From NCBI GenBank assembly GCA_012861695.1, contig JAAOOA010000086.1, forward strand, positions 20,971,658 through 21,035,657: a stretch of DNA of 64,000 nucleotides. The letters run 5' to 3'. The position numbers and the translations under genes are program-made. The notes below the pieces were generated by a model, which saw only the letters and a list, made by a program, of their open reading frames with translations, searched no databases and was not told the DNA's origin. Below are positions 50,501-64,000 of this stretch, one piece after another. The stretch comes from Trematomus loennbergii (Eukaryota > Chordata > Actinopteri > Perciformes > Nototheniidae). Each line of letters opens with the position of its first letter. The stretch's first letter is position 1.

Positions 50501-53500
50501 ATAATGATAACTGTGAACCGATATTTACTGTACACAGCAGACTGGATTTGGCCAAGAGGGATTAGATTTTTGTTTTAAAGTACATCATCAGTCTCCATAC
50601 CATGTTAAATGGCTGTAGTAACACTTTTCTGCTCTGTGTCTTGTTGGTACTACACCCAATCTGTAGTTCTGTAAAGTTTTGTAAAACTAAACTGGCACTG
50701 AATGCATTCAAACCATTTTTGTATTCTTTCTTTGCAGTCACATAGTATTTATATTATTGTCTGCACAAGCAAAACATACAAAAAAAACCCCAAAAAACCA
50801 GACAAGGGCTGTTTTCTATTCTGAGAAACAGAGAATACTATACAGGAAGTGCAAAAAGCAGTTGCTGTACAGTTTTTCAACTCAAACACAGTTTTAAAGT
50901 AAGACATCCTTTGTGAAACTCTTTCCGATTCAGAGTTCAACCCAGTAGTGAAACCACTACAGGCCTGCGTATAGTCTACCAATGGCTTTTGTGCAATGAG
51001 CTCGTTGGAAGGCTTCAGTGTCACGTTCTGGCTCCCCCCTCCTCTTTGTTTTGCTCGTGAACTTCCTCCTTATAGATCTAAGAATCTTGTTTTGACATGC
51101 ACAGGTTTGAGTGTCTTGCCACAGGCTATGCTTTTCCATTCCCTGCTCCACATCTCTTTTTTCCATCCTTTGGCATTCTTGCTCTTCGTCTTTCCCATGT
51201 CCTCCCTCTTTGCTTTCTTCCCTTCTCTCTGTCCGACTGCCTGCTGTCCTAGTGTTCGTTCGCCAATGTCTGCTCCATGTTTTCTCCCTCCCTTATTATT
51301 GTCGGGCCTTACCGTCCTAATGCATAATGACAACTCATAAAAAAAAATGAGCTTCCCCTCATCTCTCTCCCCTGCCTTCCAGACTGGAATTAATACCCCG
51401 GCCTCAGAGCTCTGAGACGGGGAGTTTTGTTGTGGCATGTTGTCAATCATCAAGTTATTATCTACGCTAAACATATATTTGGCTACACTGGTGACTAAGA
51501 GGCTGATGGAGTGTTGATTTCATAAAGTTATTACTTGTTGATAGTGTGGTATTCACAGTGGGGAAAAAAAGGCACTTGTAGTCTTCATGAATGAAGAGGT
51601 TGGGTTGTATGTTTGAATGAGCATTGCAGTGTACGTGTGTTAGTGCAAGAAAGGGGGGAGAGAAATCTGATCCAGGGCTTGCATTTATGACTCAGGCCCA
51701 TTCACCCAGGATGAGGTCTGCACACACTTCCACACACATACACACACATGCACTCTACAGACTAATGGATATTGATCCAGGAGATGGAGACTGATTGGGC
51801 TCCCTCAGTAAAGGTTTCCTCCAGGCTTAAAGCTGCCAAGTCAGACACACAGCAGAGGCTAAAGCCCTAATGCTGTACAGAGCAGATTCTCTTTATCATC
51901 CTTTGTTTATGGGATGGAACTAAGCATAGGATTAGTGCATCACAGATCAATGCAAACGACTGATTGAAGGGTGGGCTTGTTGTCACTTTGTTTCCCTTCC
52001 TTCTTGAAAACAGAGATGTTTTACCTAAGTACTTGACAGGTTGCTCTGAACCTGTGATCCGAGAGAAACTGATAACTCAAGATCATATTGCTTGGGAGAG
52101 ACTGATTTTAAATTGGACATATGTTCATTTTCCATGCTTGTACTTTTTTTTGGGAGGGGGCGGGGTTCGAGATTGTCTTACATGTTATGTTAAAACACAA
52201 TTTGTTTGTAATACTCTCTTTCCTGGATACACCTTTATCCACCCAATATCTATAACACAAAATGTTGTTAAAAAATGTGTGTTTTCTGATCGAGGGCCTC
52301 CCACAAAAACCTGACTTTATTTACTTTCCGTCTTTTAAGCCCCTATGAGCCACACCCCCAAAACACTGGATACAATATTTCCCACAGTTCAACTTGATAG
52401 CCCCTGATGGCATAATCATTTTATTCTATTCTTCTGACATTGGAACGCTCCCTTCAGATTCACTAAAATCAACTGTTTTGTTTTCACAGGCTGATTAGTC
52501 ATCTTCATTCTAAGTAATCTGAACGTATGTGTACATTCAGAGGAGTGCCCCTTCAAACCCTTCAACTAAACCTCAGTTTTGCCACTTCCTATATTTGGTA
52601 GATTATGCTTTTAACACAGACTGACGAGACCGATAAAAGGTCTTTTATATGATATATGCAATTTTACACCATTATATTTATCTAATCAATTGAGAGCCTC
52701 ATACATCTAGGAAGATATTAAAGGATGGTCCAAATTGGTATTGGTGCAGATACTGACTGTCTTAATTAATTGATACTTTTAAGATAAAAACAGAGGTAGA
52801 ACTGCGCTGCAAAAAAATGTCAGAGCACAAAAATCATCGCATTGGAAAGAAACATTTAAGAAGCTCCAGCTGAGTTATCAGGGGTAACTCTTTTGGACAC
52901 TCAGGCGTCATGTGCTCTGCAGTACGAGGGGCTTCATGATAGTCAGCCTCTGTTCTGTCTCAATTGCTTTTCACACTGACTTACACTCATCCATGCTCTT
53001 TCTCTGATTTGCCGTTAGCACTGACCCTGGTTCTGTCTCCTCCAGCTCGTCTCCTCACTGTCTTTGTATTGTTAAGGTCACGCCGTGCTAACATCTCTCC
53101 CACAGTGAGTTCCATTTGTACACACATGATCAGCTGCAGAATTTCAGGTACCTCACACACACAGCTCTAAGTAACTTCTCTATTGTACAAAAGGGACGAG
53201 CAGATTTAATAAATGGAAGCCACCTGGAGGGAAAGATGATGGTTATGAGTGTTCAGTCTTTTATTTAGCCAGGCAACAATGAATGATGGAAAGCTCGGGT
53301 AAAAAGCTTTTTTAGAAAGGGCTGGAGATTAAGATGAAAAATGGGTATATGAAAAACCCTCTGCTCTAACTGTTTCCTTTATTGTGGCATACACATATGA
53401 TGTTTCATTTAGAAAGCCATTCAACCCATAAAATGAAGCACAAATACTCACTGAACACATGGTAACAAGATGAGCCGTGCAGGCATCATTAGTTTCTTAG

Positions 53501-54009
53501 ATCATCATGTCCTTATAAACACATTTTCTGTCATACATTCACATTTCTGTAGAGAAATGCTAAACAATGGTAAAGAAAATGGATCTGTGAAGAGTAAATA
53601 ATTGAAGTTGCTCTCATTTTCCCATGAGAAGTTGTGTAAACGCATCATCTGTCTCATGTCTAATAACGGGTGCAGGTACATTAAAATTTAAAGGCAGATT
53701 ACAGCTAGCCAAGCATGCCAAACCTCCCCCCACCCATCTGCTGTGAGGTCAGTGTGGGAGGGAGGATTGTGATTGTGATTTTTCTTTTTTGTTTGAATTC
53801 TCATCTGTTGAAGGCCATGGCAGTGGGATCCACATGTTGGTCAATCATTAGCATTCAAACCCAGAGTTGCCAGACTTGGTTTAAAGAGAAGAATGACATG
53901 GCAGATCAGGATAAGAGCACGTAGTCTGAGACGTGTTTATTTTGAAATGACAGAAACGACCTGCTCTTAAAGCTTAGAGAAACTTTTGGAACCTGTCCTG
54001 GTTTCACTA
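47506..54009 (+). other. trio intron 1, first part
   Basis: AT-rich intronic sequence with donor GTAAGC. No exon of the TRIO Sec14 or spectrin region was found, and short open frames have no family match. A pyrimidine-rich stretch lies at 51125-51300. No clear transposon ends were seen. Confidence 0.6.
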
Positions 54010-54774
54010 ATGGCGCGTTTCCACTACAGCCCGCAGCCCGGTTTAAGAGGGCTGTGACGTCAGCGGCCCGTCTTTGGTTGCGTTTCCACTTGGCCTAGTA
54101 CCGGCCGGCGGGTCCTAATTCACAGTTTTTCTGGCCTCATAAAATCGTGGGGCCAGGGCCAGAGACAACGAGGCTGAGTCGGGCTGAGTATGCTAAACTA
54201 GAGAGAGGAGCGCTGGCAAGGGGGCTACAACTACAACAAGATGGACATATTTGACCGTGATTTAATTGTAATACACGTTTCAAAATGATGCCGAAGTAAC
54301 AACATACTGATACCGGTTAATAAAAACCATGAATTAATGCTTTGGCAAGTCTGCAGACAGACGGCAGGGGAAAAACCTTTTAAAATGCTTGTTTTCTAAA
54401 TGGAGATTGGCTAAGCTAACGCAGTATATGCCCCGACCGTCCACACTCACAACAACGGCCTATACAGACATAAATAAAGCAGCGACTGTATTCACCATGA
54501 CACAGGCAGTCTGTGGTTTGTACTTGTTTAACTTTTGTCTAGTTTCTGAACATATATGAGGAGCTGTGAGCTCTGAGTGCTAACAGCTAACCGCTGTGTT
54601 GTTTTTCTGGGGTCCTCTGAAGATCACGTCACGGCTCCGCCTACACTGTGTTACTATAGATACTGCCCCAGTTCCCAAACTGTAATGGAAATGCGCCATA
54701 AAGTGAGCCAGTCCTAACGAGGCCCAGCCATACCGAGCGGGGCCGAGCGAGGCCGTGTAATGGAAACGCGGCAT
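54010..54774. mobile_element. nonautonomous element with GGCGCGTTTCCA ends
   Basis: Left end TGGCGCGTTTCCACTACAG, right end GTGTAATGGAAACGCGGCA. An internal extra end (GTAATGGAAATGCGCCATA, 54682-54700) suggests a composite of two copies. In trio intron 1. Confidence 0.78.
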
Positions 54775-54848
54775 AATACAGCCAAAGCAGGCCCAGCACA
54801 TACATGCAAAAAGCTATTGATCTCACACAAAGGAAATTGGATTAATAC

Positions 54849-55402
54849 CAGTGTTTCTGCCAGGGGGGCGTCTTGCCATCATGTGACGCCCTTACTCAGC
54901 TCGGAACGCCCTGAACTCGAGCCGAGGGCGTCCAAAAAATAATTTGAGAGAAGATCGAGTTTTTATCGCTTGAAATGACGAAAAGGAAAAAGGACAAGGA
55001 CAAGGACATCCCTCTGTTGGAGGGGCAAAGGAGTCTGGTGGGATTATTTTCACCGCCAGCAAAGCGTGTTCCTGTGACGGAAAGTGTACTGCCGGCGAGC
55101 CTTGACGGGGGGTGCTAGTGGAGCACGCGCGTGAACTGCGAGCGCTGGAGCCTCGCAGCAGCGAAACTGAGGCTCCGTGGTAAACTGTGGTAAACTGTGG
55201 TAACATGAAGAGCCGTTTAGGAGCCGAACGAGCCGGCTCTTCTTAGTGAGCCGAGCCAAATGATCCGGAATTCCCATCACTAATACGTGAAGAGATAGTA
55301 TCTATAAGGGACGGCTCAATTCAAAATTCAAGTCACGTGACACGACGTGACGTCCCCCCCCCGGGGTGGACGCCTCTCAGCCCTGGTCTGGCAGAAACAC
55401 TG
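54849..55402. mobile_element. hAT-like element with 8-bp TSD
   Basis: Ends CAGTGTTTCTGCCAGG and GGTCTGGCAGAAACACTG. Flanks ATTAATAC (54841-54848) and ATTAATGC (55403-55410) match at 7 of 8 positions. A short frame from 54975 (MTKRKKDKDKDIPLLEGQ) is a likely remnant of a transposase start. Confidence 0.88.
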
Positions 55403-55410
55403 ATTAATGC

Positions 55411-58400
55411 AACTGATTCAGCAACTAGTCATTTAGCTTTAAGCTTCATGTTAGCATATAATTGCCCATTTTATACGCTCAACAGATAGTAAACGTAGCA
55501 TCATACGCATTCCTTGGACTGTAGATGCAAGCCATATTCACTGTACTTTTAGCTCTGTGTTTGGCCTCCACCAACTGTTGAGATAAATGTCAGACTTTTT
55601 TAGCTGCTATATTCAACACTTTTTTCCAAGCTAGTCTCAAACTTTGTCTTTCTGTTGGTTCGGAGCAGTTAGTGTATAAAAAGGATGCTGAGAAAGTGAA
55701 ACTAATCTCTAAATTTGCATCACAGATGGCAAAAAAAGGCTTTAAAGACTCCTAAATGCACAGCAAAGACGTACGTGGCAACTGGGTTTAACATTTTGCA
55801 AACACATTCAAATATAGGTATTCGTGGAATCCATTTTAAATGTTAAATGATTGATTAAAGCACCACTTTTATTGTTAAACCTGATGAGTTTTTCAGAAAC
55901 TTCATTTGTATTCAGTTGACTTTTCTTGGAATACTTTTGGTTGAATACGTTCTTTGCTAACCTGATGCCAAGTTTGCGCAATATATCATCCTGCTCAAGG
56001 CATTTGCTGCTAATGCGTATCATTTCACAGGCTTGTCAGGACTGGGCATCGGGGTCGTGTTTACTTTGGCATTAAAATGATCCACACTGTTTAGTGGACA
56101 TAAAATTGAAACCTGTAAACCACAATCTACTAATATATATAATGCAGACCAGGTAGGATTCAGTTTTAATGAAGTGAAATGTTAATTGTTAAGTTATTGA
56201 GGCAAATAGAGAAATAGCTGACACAAATAAGTTTTTTGGGGACTGCCATGGTACTAAGACACAGATTGGGGTCCAAAGCAGAAATGGTCGGAAAACCTGA
56301 CCCACAGATGTCTGGTTAGTCTAAACACAAATCTTTCAATCAGGACATGGCCAGAGAAGCCATTAAGTCAAATGAATGACAGAGCTGGAGTCCTTTTGTA
56401 GCCCGAAGCATGTATGATGTCAGCGTTATACCACAGTAATACAACCCTAAACCAGAACAAAAAGCACCAGATTGCATTTCAGGGAGAAAAACATTCACTT
56501 CCCTGTCAGATGCTTGCAAACAAGTTTTGTGTCTCTCTTTGTTAGTAGATATGTTGTAGATGGTAAAAAAACGCCCTGTAACAGTTTACCATGAGTTTAG
56601 TGTATGATTTGAAAAGGACATATCAATTGATCCTCTATGTGCAATAAAGTCATTGCAGAAATGGGTTAAAGGTCCCCTATTATACTGTTTTTCATCCCTC
56701 TGAGAGATATTTGGTTAAAAAGAACACAATGGTGCTCTAGGAGGAGATGCAGGTGATACGGTGGCTTATGGTTACACAACCCAAAAAATCGTTATGACAT
56801 CACAAAGTGGCCAAAATCTGATCAGCTCATTTTCAGACAGGTTTTTATATAAATGGATCAGGACAAAAAGTGAGAGAATCTTGAAACTTCCAGAATCTCT
56901 TTACACAGAGGGGACACATGTTGATGTATAAAAGACGAAAAAGAAGAAAAAGTGGATTTTGCATAATAGGTGACCTTTAAATTATATTTCCATCGATACA
57001 TATGTTACTATTAAACATGTATCACTGAGAATACAATATTTTGATGCCAGAGAGTCAGTATTTTATAAATAATCTAGTGAGCAGATTGCAGATCGTCTTA
57101 AAGGGTAGGGAGTGTGTGGGAAAACAGAATGCCCAACGACTGTTTTAACAACAAATCTGCTCATTTTAACAGAAATGCTATATATACAAGATTATTGGAA
57201 AGCAGAGCTATGCACCAGCAGCACAAGCCCCTTACCCTGTTGGTGTGTGAGTGGTGGTGGGATGTTGTCAGCTCTAACAACATTAGGCATGTTAGAGGTG
57301 AGAGTTCATTGGATTACACGGGTTGACCTAATCTGATCTGGTGTTTATTCTCTGGGATTACTTTGTGTGTTTCCCTGTAAAGGCGTTGAGGTAGAGAGGT
57401 GGATGTGCACATGTTTGCACACATGCACACAGAAAAACAATACTAAAACAATACTTTTTAATACTTTGCTTTAAGGAATATCTACTTTCCCCTAATCCCT
57501 ACGCAAAAAGGTTTTGGGATGTAGCCCAAGATCCGACCACTTTCGTTTTCAAGGGAGTATTACGTGCCAGATTATTGGTTGTTGGGAATCTTTGTTTGTT
57601 GCCAAATAATTGCCCCTAAAACCACAACATTTTAAACATTTTTTTTAACGGATTGATCAAACAAGACATTATATGGATGTGAGTTTTAGATGTTCTGGTA
57701 GGTGGATTTTACTACCTTCAGACAGAGCTATGCTAACTGTTTTTATCTGGTTCCAATCTTTAGGCTAAGCTAAGTTAACCATTATGTCTTATGGCTGTGG
57801 CGTAATTTTTTATATACAGGTATGAGAGTCGTTTCTCTTGAGAAGAAATTAATCAAAGGTTACATCCCAAATCTTGAACTATTCCTTTAAATATTGTGCA
57901 TATCAAACGTAATGAAGTAGAGTATACAATTGTTAACACTTTAATCAAGAAGTATTTGATCAAAGAATTAGCACACAAACTATTATGAACTTTCTTAACC
58001 AACTTTCAGGACTTAGTTTATATGTAACTAAGTGCAATGGACATTTTTGGGAGGGTATCAAAGACAGTATTAAACAATAAGGCTGTGTATACTTTTGAGG
58101 CCCCATTAACAGTGTAATTCAGAGAAGAATTATTCATAATAAAGACTCTTTCTGTGCTATGTTAAATCCTGCTTTTGTGTACACCAAGAAAGGCTCGGTT
58201 GGCAGTCTAATCACCATGGTAACAACAGCCACCATGTCTTCTGGTCTTTACTAACAAGCCTATGTAAACTGGGTCGCCAAAGACACGTGCTATCATTAAA
58301 GCTTTACCACACACACACACGCACACGCCACACACGTTTCCACCCTGACACAGACTAGATAAGACCAAAGGTCAGCTGATAAGAGCTCATATGGACGTTC

Positions 58401-61400
58401 CCTTTCTATGGCCTCGATGTAGGCCATTGAGTTGAATGGTGGATCGTGTGCTGCATTTGGATGCTTTGAAAACAATTTTTACACGTGCTGCAACTTTAAT
58501 TGACCTACAAATCACATAGCTGTCAATCAGCATACTCAGGGCAAGCAGAGCGTTTAAAAATAGGAATTTAGAGATGAAAAGCATTGAGGGGCAATTTGCT
58601 TTGGCTAGTAATATTTTGCGCTGATGGATAGGAGGTATTTAAAAGTATATATAATAATAATAATATCAAATTAAGTCTTTCAGTCAATTAACAAGGGCAA
58701 TTTTAGCATTAGGATGTTTGTGAGATGTGTAAATAAGAGTGTTTGGCTTGTTCAAATCCCCTCTCAGGAGCCATTTTAACACACACACATGTACACACAC
58801 ACACACCTCTCGTCTCTCTGTGTCTTAAAAAGTAGCATGTCCCACTTTTCCCTCTCATCTGCTGTGCTCTTCGTCAGTAATCTCTCCGGCGTGATAGCTA
58901 ATTGGTGTGAGCTCGGGGAAAATTTGCCGCCCCACCGCCGTCTTTTTGAAAACAAGCTGGAACGAGAGAGGGAAAATCGCGGAGGGGGCAGAGAGGAAAA
59001 TAGAGGGAGATGGAGAAGGAGGAGAAGATGGGAGGTAGGTCGCGAAGGAGGCGGGGTACGCAGGTTTACAATTGGCCGCAAGTCACGTGTGCTGATAACC
59101 ATTTTCTTAACGCATTCTTGTAAAAGGAGCATAAACAATAAGCTTACAGTGAGTAAATGATTTTATTATCCTCTCAGAGGGAAATAAGGAAGTCTATTCA
59201 GCTCAGGTGGACGGGAGAAAGTGAAAGACGGAGCGAGAGCGAGACCGTGGAAAGATAATGAAGGGAGGAGGAGTGTAGCTGTGTGCCAAGCTGTGTTAAC
59301 AGAGTTTCTACTGGTTCATGAAAGAGGTCGGTAAAAGAATTGAATCAGCTTGTAAATTGATTAGGATCAGTGTGAAAGATTTGCCAGGATGGCCTGTTCT
59401 CCTATTTTGAAAGTAGAAAGCGACACGCAGAGAGATTGAACCAAACTAGGACAAGTCCTGAAAGACCATTGTACTCCATTTTTCTTTGGGTCTCCAGTGT
59501 ATTCAAAAGTGCAATCTCACCGTTGCCCTCCCCATCTCGCTCACTTTCTCTTCCTACTTTTCTCCCCTTTTCTCTCCTGCTAAGGGCCGGGAACTCAGGG
59601 AAATTGATCCACTGTAAACCTCACAGTCAGTGGCCTTTTGTGTCCCAAAGCAAAGGCTATGGACCACTGAGTTCCTTGAAAGGGTCCCAGAGGAATAAAA
59701 TGAAGAGCAGTTAAAAGCCATGGTCTTTGGTCCTGATCTTTTAGGGCAGAGCCAAGCTTTTTTTTAATCCAAAGAAGGACTCTTTTGCACCTGGGATCTC
59801 AGGAGAGGGCAGATAACAACATGGTTCGACAGAAAAATTCAGTTTTCAGCATTAGGACTGAAAACAAGGTAGTATTGGTTCAACAAAACAAAGAGTTTGT
59901 ATTTCTTGTCCTATCGTTAAGAAGAATATTGATGTATTTATCTACCATAGACATAGTGAGTCAGCCAAGTGTTAATCTCGCAGCTGTTTAAGATTTAGTC
60001 TTCCTAGTCTGTTTGTCTTTGGATGAAACCATCTGTGCATTTCCTTGCGTTTTGGTACTGATGTATTCAGTCTTCTAACTGGAATGAAGAAGAACCGGCT
60101 AGATTCAATAATCAATCACTTCAGGGTTACAGAGGCAAACACTGTGACTGTCGGACCAAACAGAACGCTTGTTTAAGTTCAAGAATGACTGACTGAATGT
60201 ACGCTAACTTGCAGATTTATAATGCCATGATATCAAACTGTGTTTAATGTGAACCGGCCACTTCTGACGGATCCGCTAAATTTAAGATCAGTATCACAGA
60301 TCTGGATCCAGGATGCCGGATTGCTTCATCCCTAGCAAGGAAAAAAAGCAAGTATATCATGGTCCTAAGATGTGGTTAAAGGGGAACTCCACCAATTTCA
60401 TGCATTCATTCTGATACTTTTAGAAGAAAATAGTACAATTCCACAGTGTTTTTTATTTGATTTTAATGTTGAGTCAGGCTGCATCCAAAGTAATACGTTT
60501 TTCTTTTTAAAACACAAAGCTTTTGCTATATACACACCCAACTACCGAAATACTACCAGCTTTCTCAAAACATCTAAAATGAGACTTTTGAAAACTTTTT
60601 TGCTGAGTTCTAGTCTGGACAGATGGTAAAAGAGATTTTTTTAAATGATGATGCAGACACATACAAATGCTTCCTTTTTGAGTCTTCTTTCCTGATTTAT
60701 CACACCCCTGTCACACAACCTTTCTCCTGAATAAAACATCAGCCTTGACTAATATTGGTAAATGTAACATGAATAATAAATTACAAGCAATTTTGTTGTT
60801 TTAGCTAGCAGCTGTTGCGCTGTTGGATAGATTTGCATCAATTACCCTGTCCTATCAGCCTTACATATTGCACACGAATGCCAGATTACCTGAAAAACAA
60901 TTCTATATGCGATTTAGGTGTGTTAGTATGGACCAAGACTATTTCTGAAATGATACCAAAATGCTTGTGAGACCGATGATAGTTTTTGCTCAAAACATTA
61001 GTGTGGTTGAAGCCTAAGAATCTGACCGGGACTCTTTCTCTACCTGTACCTCAACGCCTTTAATCAAACCTAGTTGCTGTGAACTGCTGACCATCATAGC
61101 CGAACTATAGCAACGAGAGGAGCCCCAGAAAAAAAATGGCTTCTATAGAAATCAGCACAGATCAATTTCACCGCTCTAATCACCTGTTTGACCAAGAGGT
61201 TATCTCTGGGAGGCGAAATACCAACTTATACCGAGATAACAAAAACACAAAAGTATTTTATTATCATCTGAAGTTCAATATTTCCTACCACTTGACATCC
61301 TACAAGTTTCGCTCTCTCCACTATTATCTTACCACCTACAGTTTTTACCTGGCACCAACAAACTCTTAAAAGGGGCGATCCCTCAGGTAATATATTGTGA

Positions 61401-62530
61401 AATGTGTTGTTCATGGCCCTTGACATTTAAATGTTTGCTAAACCCTTACAGCAGTATCTACTCTCTCCAAAGACAGCCTTGACAGCAGGGTATTGCTCAT
61501 TGTTGTTGTGCCTCGCGCCTCATTTTTAGTCAGTGTGAGCCAGACAATAGGTATGCTTAAATGAAAGAGGGTCTTTCCTACTGGCGAATGAGTCAAACGA
61601 TGAGTGTGCCTGCCGAGAAGGGAAAGGCAGGGGCCCACAGAAAGGGTGGTCTTGTGTTAACGTGGGCTCAGAGACAGAAGCAGTGTGTGTCGGGACAAGA
61701 GGGAGCTGTCTGCGGAGGGGAACTCAGTTTTGGATACAGTAAAGCTAGTGTTCAACAGAGCGGAGGTCTAGTTGAGTTCACTGTAAGAGTGTTTGCATGT
61801 TTTGGAGAGGTGGGATGTGTTATGGGATTGTGACCGTTGCATTTTAGTTCCTCAACGGTCATTGGATGTGTGTCTGTTTATCCAAATAGCTAGGCTGACG
61901 TTTTTAGTGGTGGGCTTATCCTACTATGGTCTGCAACAAAATTGTCTCAGTGTGTGTGTGTGTTTGTTGAATTCAACGGTCCATCTCAGAGGAAAAGTCT
62001 CCATTCACAGCTTCTTTCTATGCACACATACAATGCATTTTATCTCCTTTTTGTCCATGAGTGTTTGACTTCTGGCTAAGCTACAACTCTGATTGTTTAC
62101 ACTGCGATAAGATGTGGGCAACCACTACTGTAGTCTGGTATTACATTGTTGCACACTGCGGCTTAAGTGGACATCTTTGGCATTACAAATATGTGAAGTA
62201 TGTGGGTGTTTGGTCTTTCTCTTTCCTTCCTTTTCCCTTCTTTTCTTCTTCATCCCATTCATTCTCTAAGTTCCCAGGTAAACAGCGTTAGAGAAAAAAA
62301 AATCCTTTGAGATCGTTGCACTTCTCTTCCTGTGCCATGTTTATATGAGCTTTTCCTTATAAACATGAGCCCCTGTGGCATTGGCAGTTGTTGCCGGCAA
62401 GTCTGCTCATGTATTGTGTTCTCTGATGCTATATGTTCATTAATGCAAACAGCCACCAGCAAAAATATTGCCAAATCATAGCTGTCTATTAAGTTGATCC
62501 TAGTATCCACTACAGAAGGGAACAAATTGT
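55411..62530 (+). other. trio intron 1, middle part
   Basis: Intronic. Holds a minus-orientation MITE at 56669-56990, a small CA-rich patch at 58310-58336, and a purine-rich stretch at 58966-59050 (GAGAGAGG...GGAGAAGGAGG) that may be regulatory or simple sequence. No coding exon recognised. Confidence 0.55.
56669..56990 (-). mobile_element. MITE family B, inverted and shortened
   Basis: Starts AAAGGTCCCCTATTATACTG and ends GCATAATAGGTGACCTTTAA. Lacks part of the family B left-middle region. In trio intron 1. Confidence 0.82.
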
Positions 62531-62536
62531 CAAATA

Positions 62537-62765
62537 GTGGAGCACGCTCATCAACGGGGGGGGGGGGGGGTGAACTGTTCGCCGGAGCCTCGCAGCGGAG
62601 TTACTGCGGAGCGCGATAGCAGAGCGAACAGGAGGGGTAGTTAATCGATCGCAGATGGCGTCGTGCTCGCGGACGGATAAAAAAAGATGAAACCTAAATG
62701 GGTCGCGAAATATACTTTGGCGGCCGTTAATATACCTGGGCGGCCCGCCCAAGTAAAGTCTATGT
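62537..62765. mobile_element. hAT-like fragment
   Basis: Shares GTGGAGCACGC and GGAGCCTCGCAGC with the element at 54849-55402, and has a G15 run at 62556-62570. Ends unclear. Confidence 0.5.
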
Positions 62766-62769
62766 GTGG

Positions 62770-64000
62770 GAAACCCTGCTCCTTTCTCTTGCTTCTGAAG
62801 GTCAGAGGTCATGGCCTGTTGCATAAGAAGCTAGACGGTGTTGAGTTCTTAGCAAGGCAGATACTCACTGGTAACAAGCCTTGAACCTGGACCCTCCAGT
62901 TAACGGACACGGACAGTCCCCCCCTATTTGTGGCAGTTGGCAGCCATACACATTTATGTCAGATTGCAGTATTTGGAATGAAAGGTTTCCCATGTGTTCC
63001 TACCATTCACATCAGCACTGTAAATACTTTGCTACGTGAACACTTTCCCGATCGCCACAATGAAAGATTGGAGAGTAGTTGCCTCACGTTGGCGTTCCCA
63101 GAGTTTTGTCTTGGCAAAAAACAGATCATTGTTCAGTGTCCTGGCTTCTTAAAATCCTTTAAATCTGTTATTTAAACTGGACTTTCTGGATTGTTTTGTT
63201 TTACAGGTACCTAAACGCAACACACACCCACTAACACAAGGGCGGATTTTAAGATCCACCAGCCACTAAGTCCATTTGTCAAGTCAGTTAAATCCAAATG
63301 TAATCCATGTTTCTATGTTGTAATCCACAGTATCCTTTGACCCACATACAACTTGCAGTCATACAAGACGTCTTTGGTTTCCGTCTATCAATCTGATATA
63401 GCAGGAATAAGTTGGATCACACTTCTATGAGCTTACAAGTACAAACATGTAGGCAAGACTGAGGGTTGTTCTTTTCTGATGCAGTCAACTGAAAAAAAGA
63501 GAGGTATCAACTTACATTTGATTAAAGTTTTACTTTTTAGGTTTGATTGTAATTACAGCATGCCACTCCCAACTAAAAAACAACAGTGGAAGTCCAGACA
63601 TTTACAACACGAATGTTTGAGTGCAATGTAAACAGATTTCCGGGTACTTCCAAGAGTGCTATCACTATTGATTTGCATGCGTGTTGAAGTTGATGCTACA
63701 TTTGTCACAACTGATGCCGTGTTGGGGTGTGTCATGTTGCATTTTATTGTAGGTGTGTACATGTATACTTGTAGATACTGCCACATGTTGTACATATTGG
63801 AAAAACAATCCTGATTTCAGTCAGTTTGCCAAAAGCGAGTACGATCCAAAATAACAAAAACACATAGAAACTCGATATTGTTGTGTTCAAAGATTAGTCG
63901 ATCAACACAAAATGACCAAATATTTATTTTTGCAAAATTATCAGAAAATACTTTTGAAGCCTCTCATGCATGTACATTTCCTGATGTTCACTGATTTATA
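62770..64000 (+). other. trio intron 1, right edge of window
   Basis: No exon, RNA gene or transposon end recognised. The trio gene continues beyond the window. Confidence 0.5.

Noticed and set aside
54580..55280. Minus-strand ORFs as host genes
   Set aside because: They lie inside transposon-like elements and have no recognisable domain.
59000..59050. Arg/Glu-rich frame as a protein
   Set aside because: It is a translation of a GGA/GAG purine tract.

Overview
This is vertebrate, almost certainly teleost (probably percomorph), nuclear DNA. The genes are split into many short GT-AG exons. Introns are full of long (CA)n/(TG)n arrays, short inverted-repeat transposons with TTAA or 8-bp flanks, tRNA-headed SINEs and truncated LINE 3' ends. 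The species cannot be read from the sequence.

Three genes are supported, in the order adcy2 (+), cfap90 (-), trio (+). (1) 2854-37130: 23 coding exons of adenylate cyclase type 2, from the fourth or fifth membrane helix to the stop codon. The first exons, the promoter and the amino terminus lie left of the window. A 3' UTR with an ATTAAA signal ends near 37765. (2) 39610-42669, minus strand: a complete three-exon gene for a 137-residue protein matching CFAP90 (C5orf49). It converges on adcy2, as in mammals. (3) 47436-47505: the first coding exon of trio, a giant Rho/Rac GEF, followed by at least 16.5 kb of intron 1 running off the right edge. In human the three genes lie on 5p, so this looks like a conserved block.

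The adcy2 reading frame is almost perfect, but three exons are out of frame by loss of single bases. Exon 11807-11916 lacks two bases, and exons 26158-26285 and 29783-29866 lack one each. Every loss is inside a G or C run and the protein resumes correctly afterwards, so assembly indels are more likely than a pseudogene. This must be checked.

No new biochemical system was found. The most unusual architecture is in adcy2. A roughly 960-bp inverted duplication (4711-5666 against 9331-10295) places an antisense copy of half a catalytic exon and its donor site in the preceding intron. An 85-bp membrane exon (22640-22724) has a (TG)n array running into its acceptor and a complementary (CA)n array after its donor. 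There is also an apparent GC-AG intron beside the region that corresponds to the mammalian Gbeta-gamma 'QEHA' motif, which is not conserved here.

The remaining sequence is intron or intergenic DNA with at least four TTAA-flanked MITE-like families, two hAT-like elements with 8-bp target duplications, a fold-back element and retroposon fragments.
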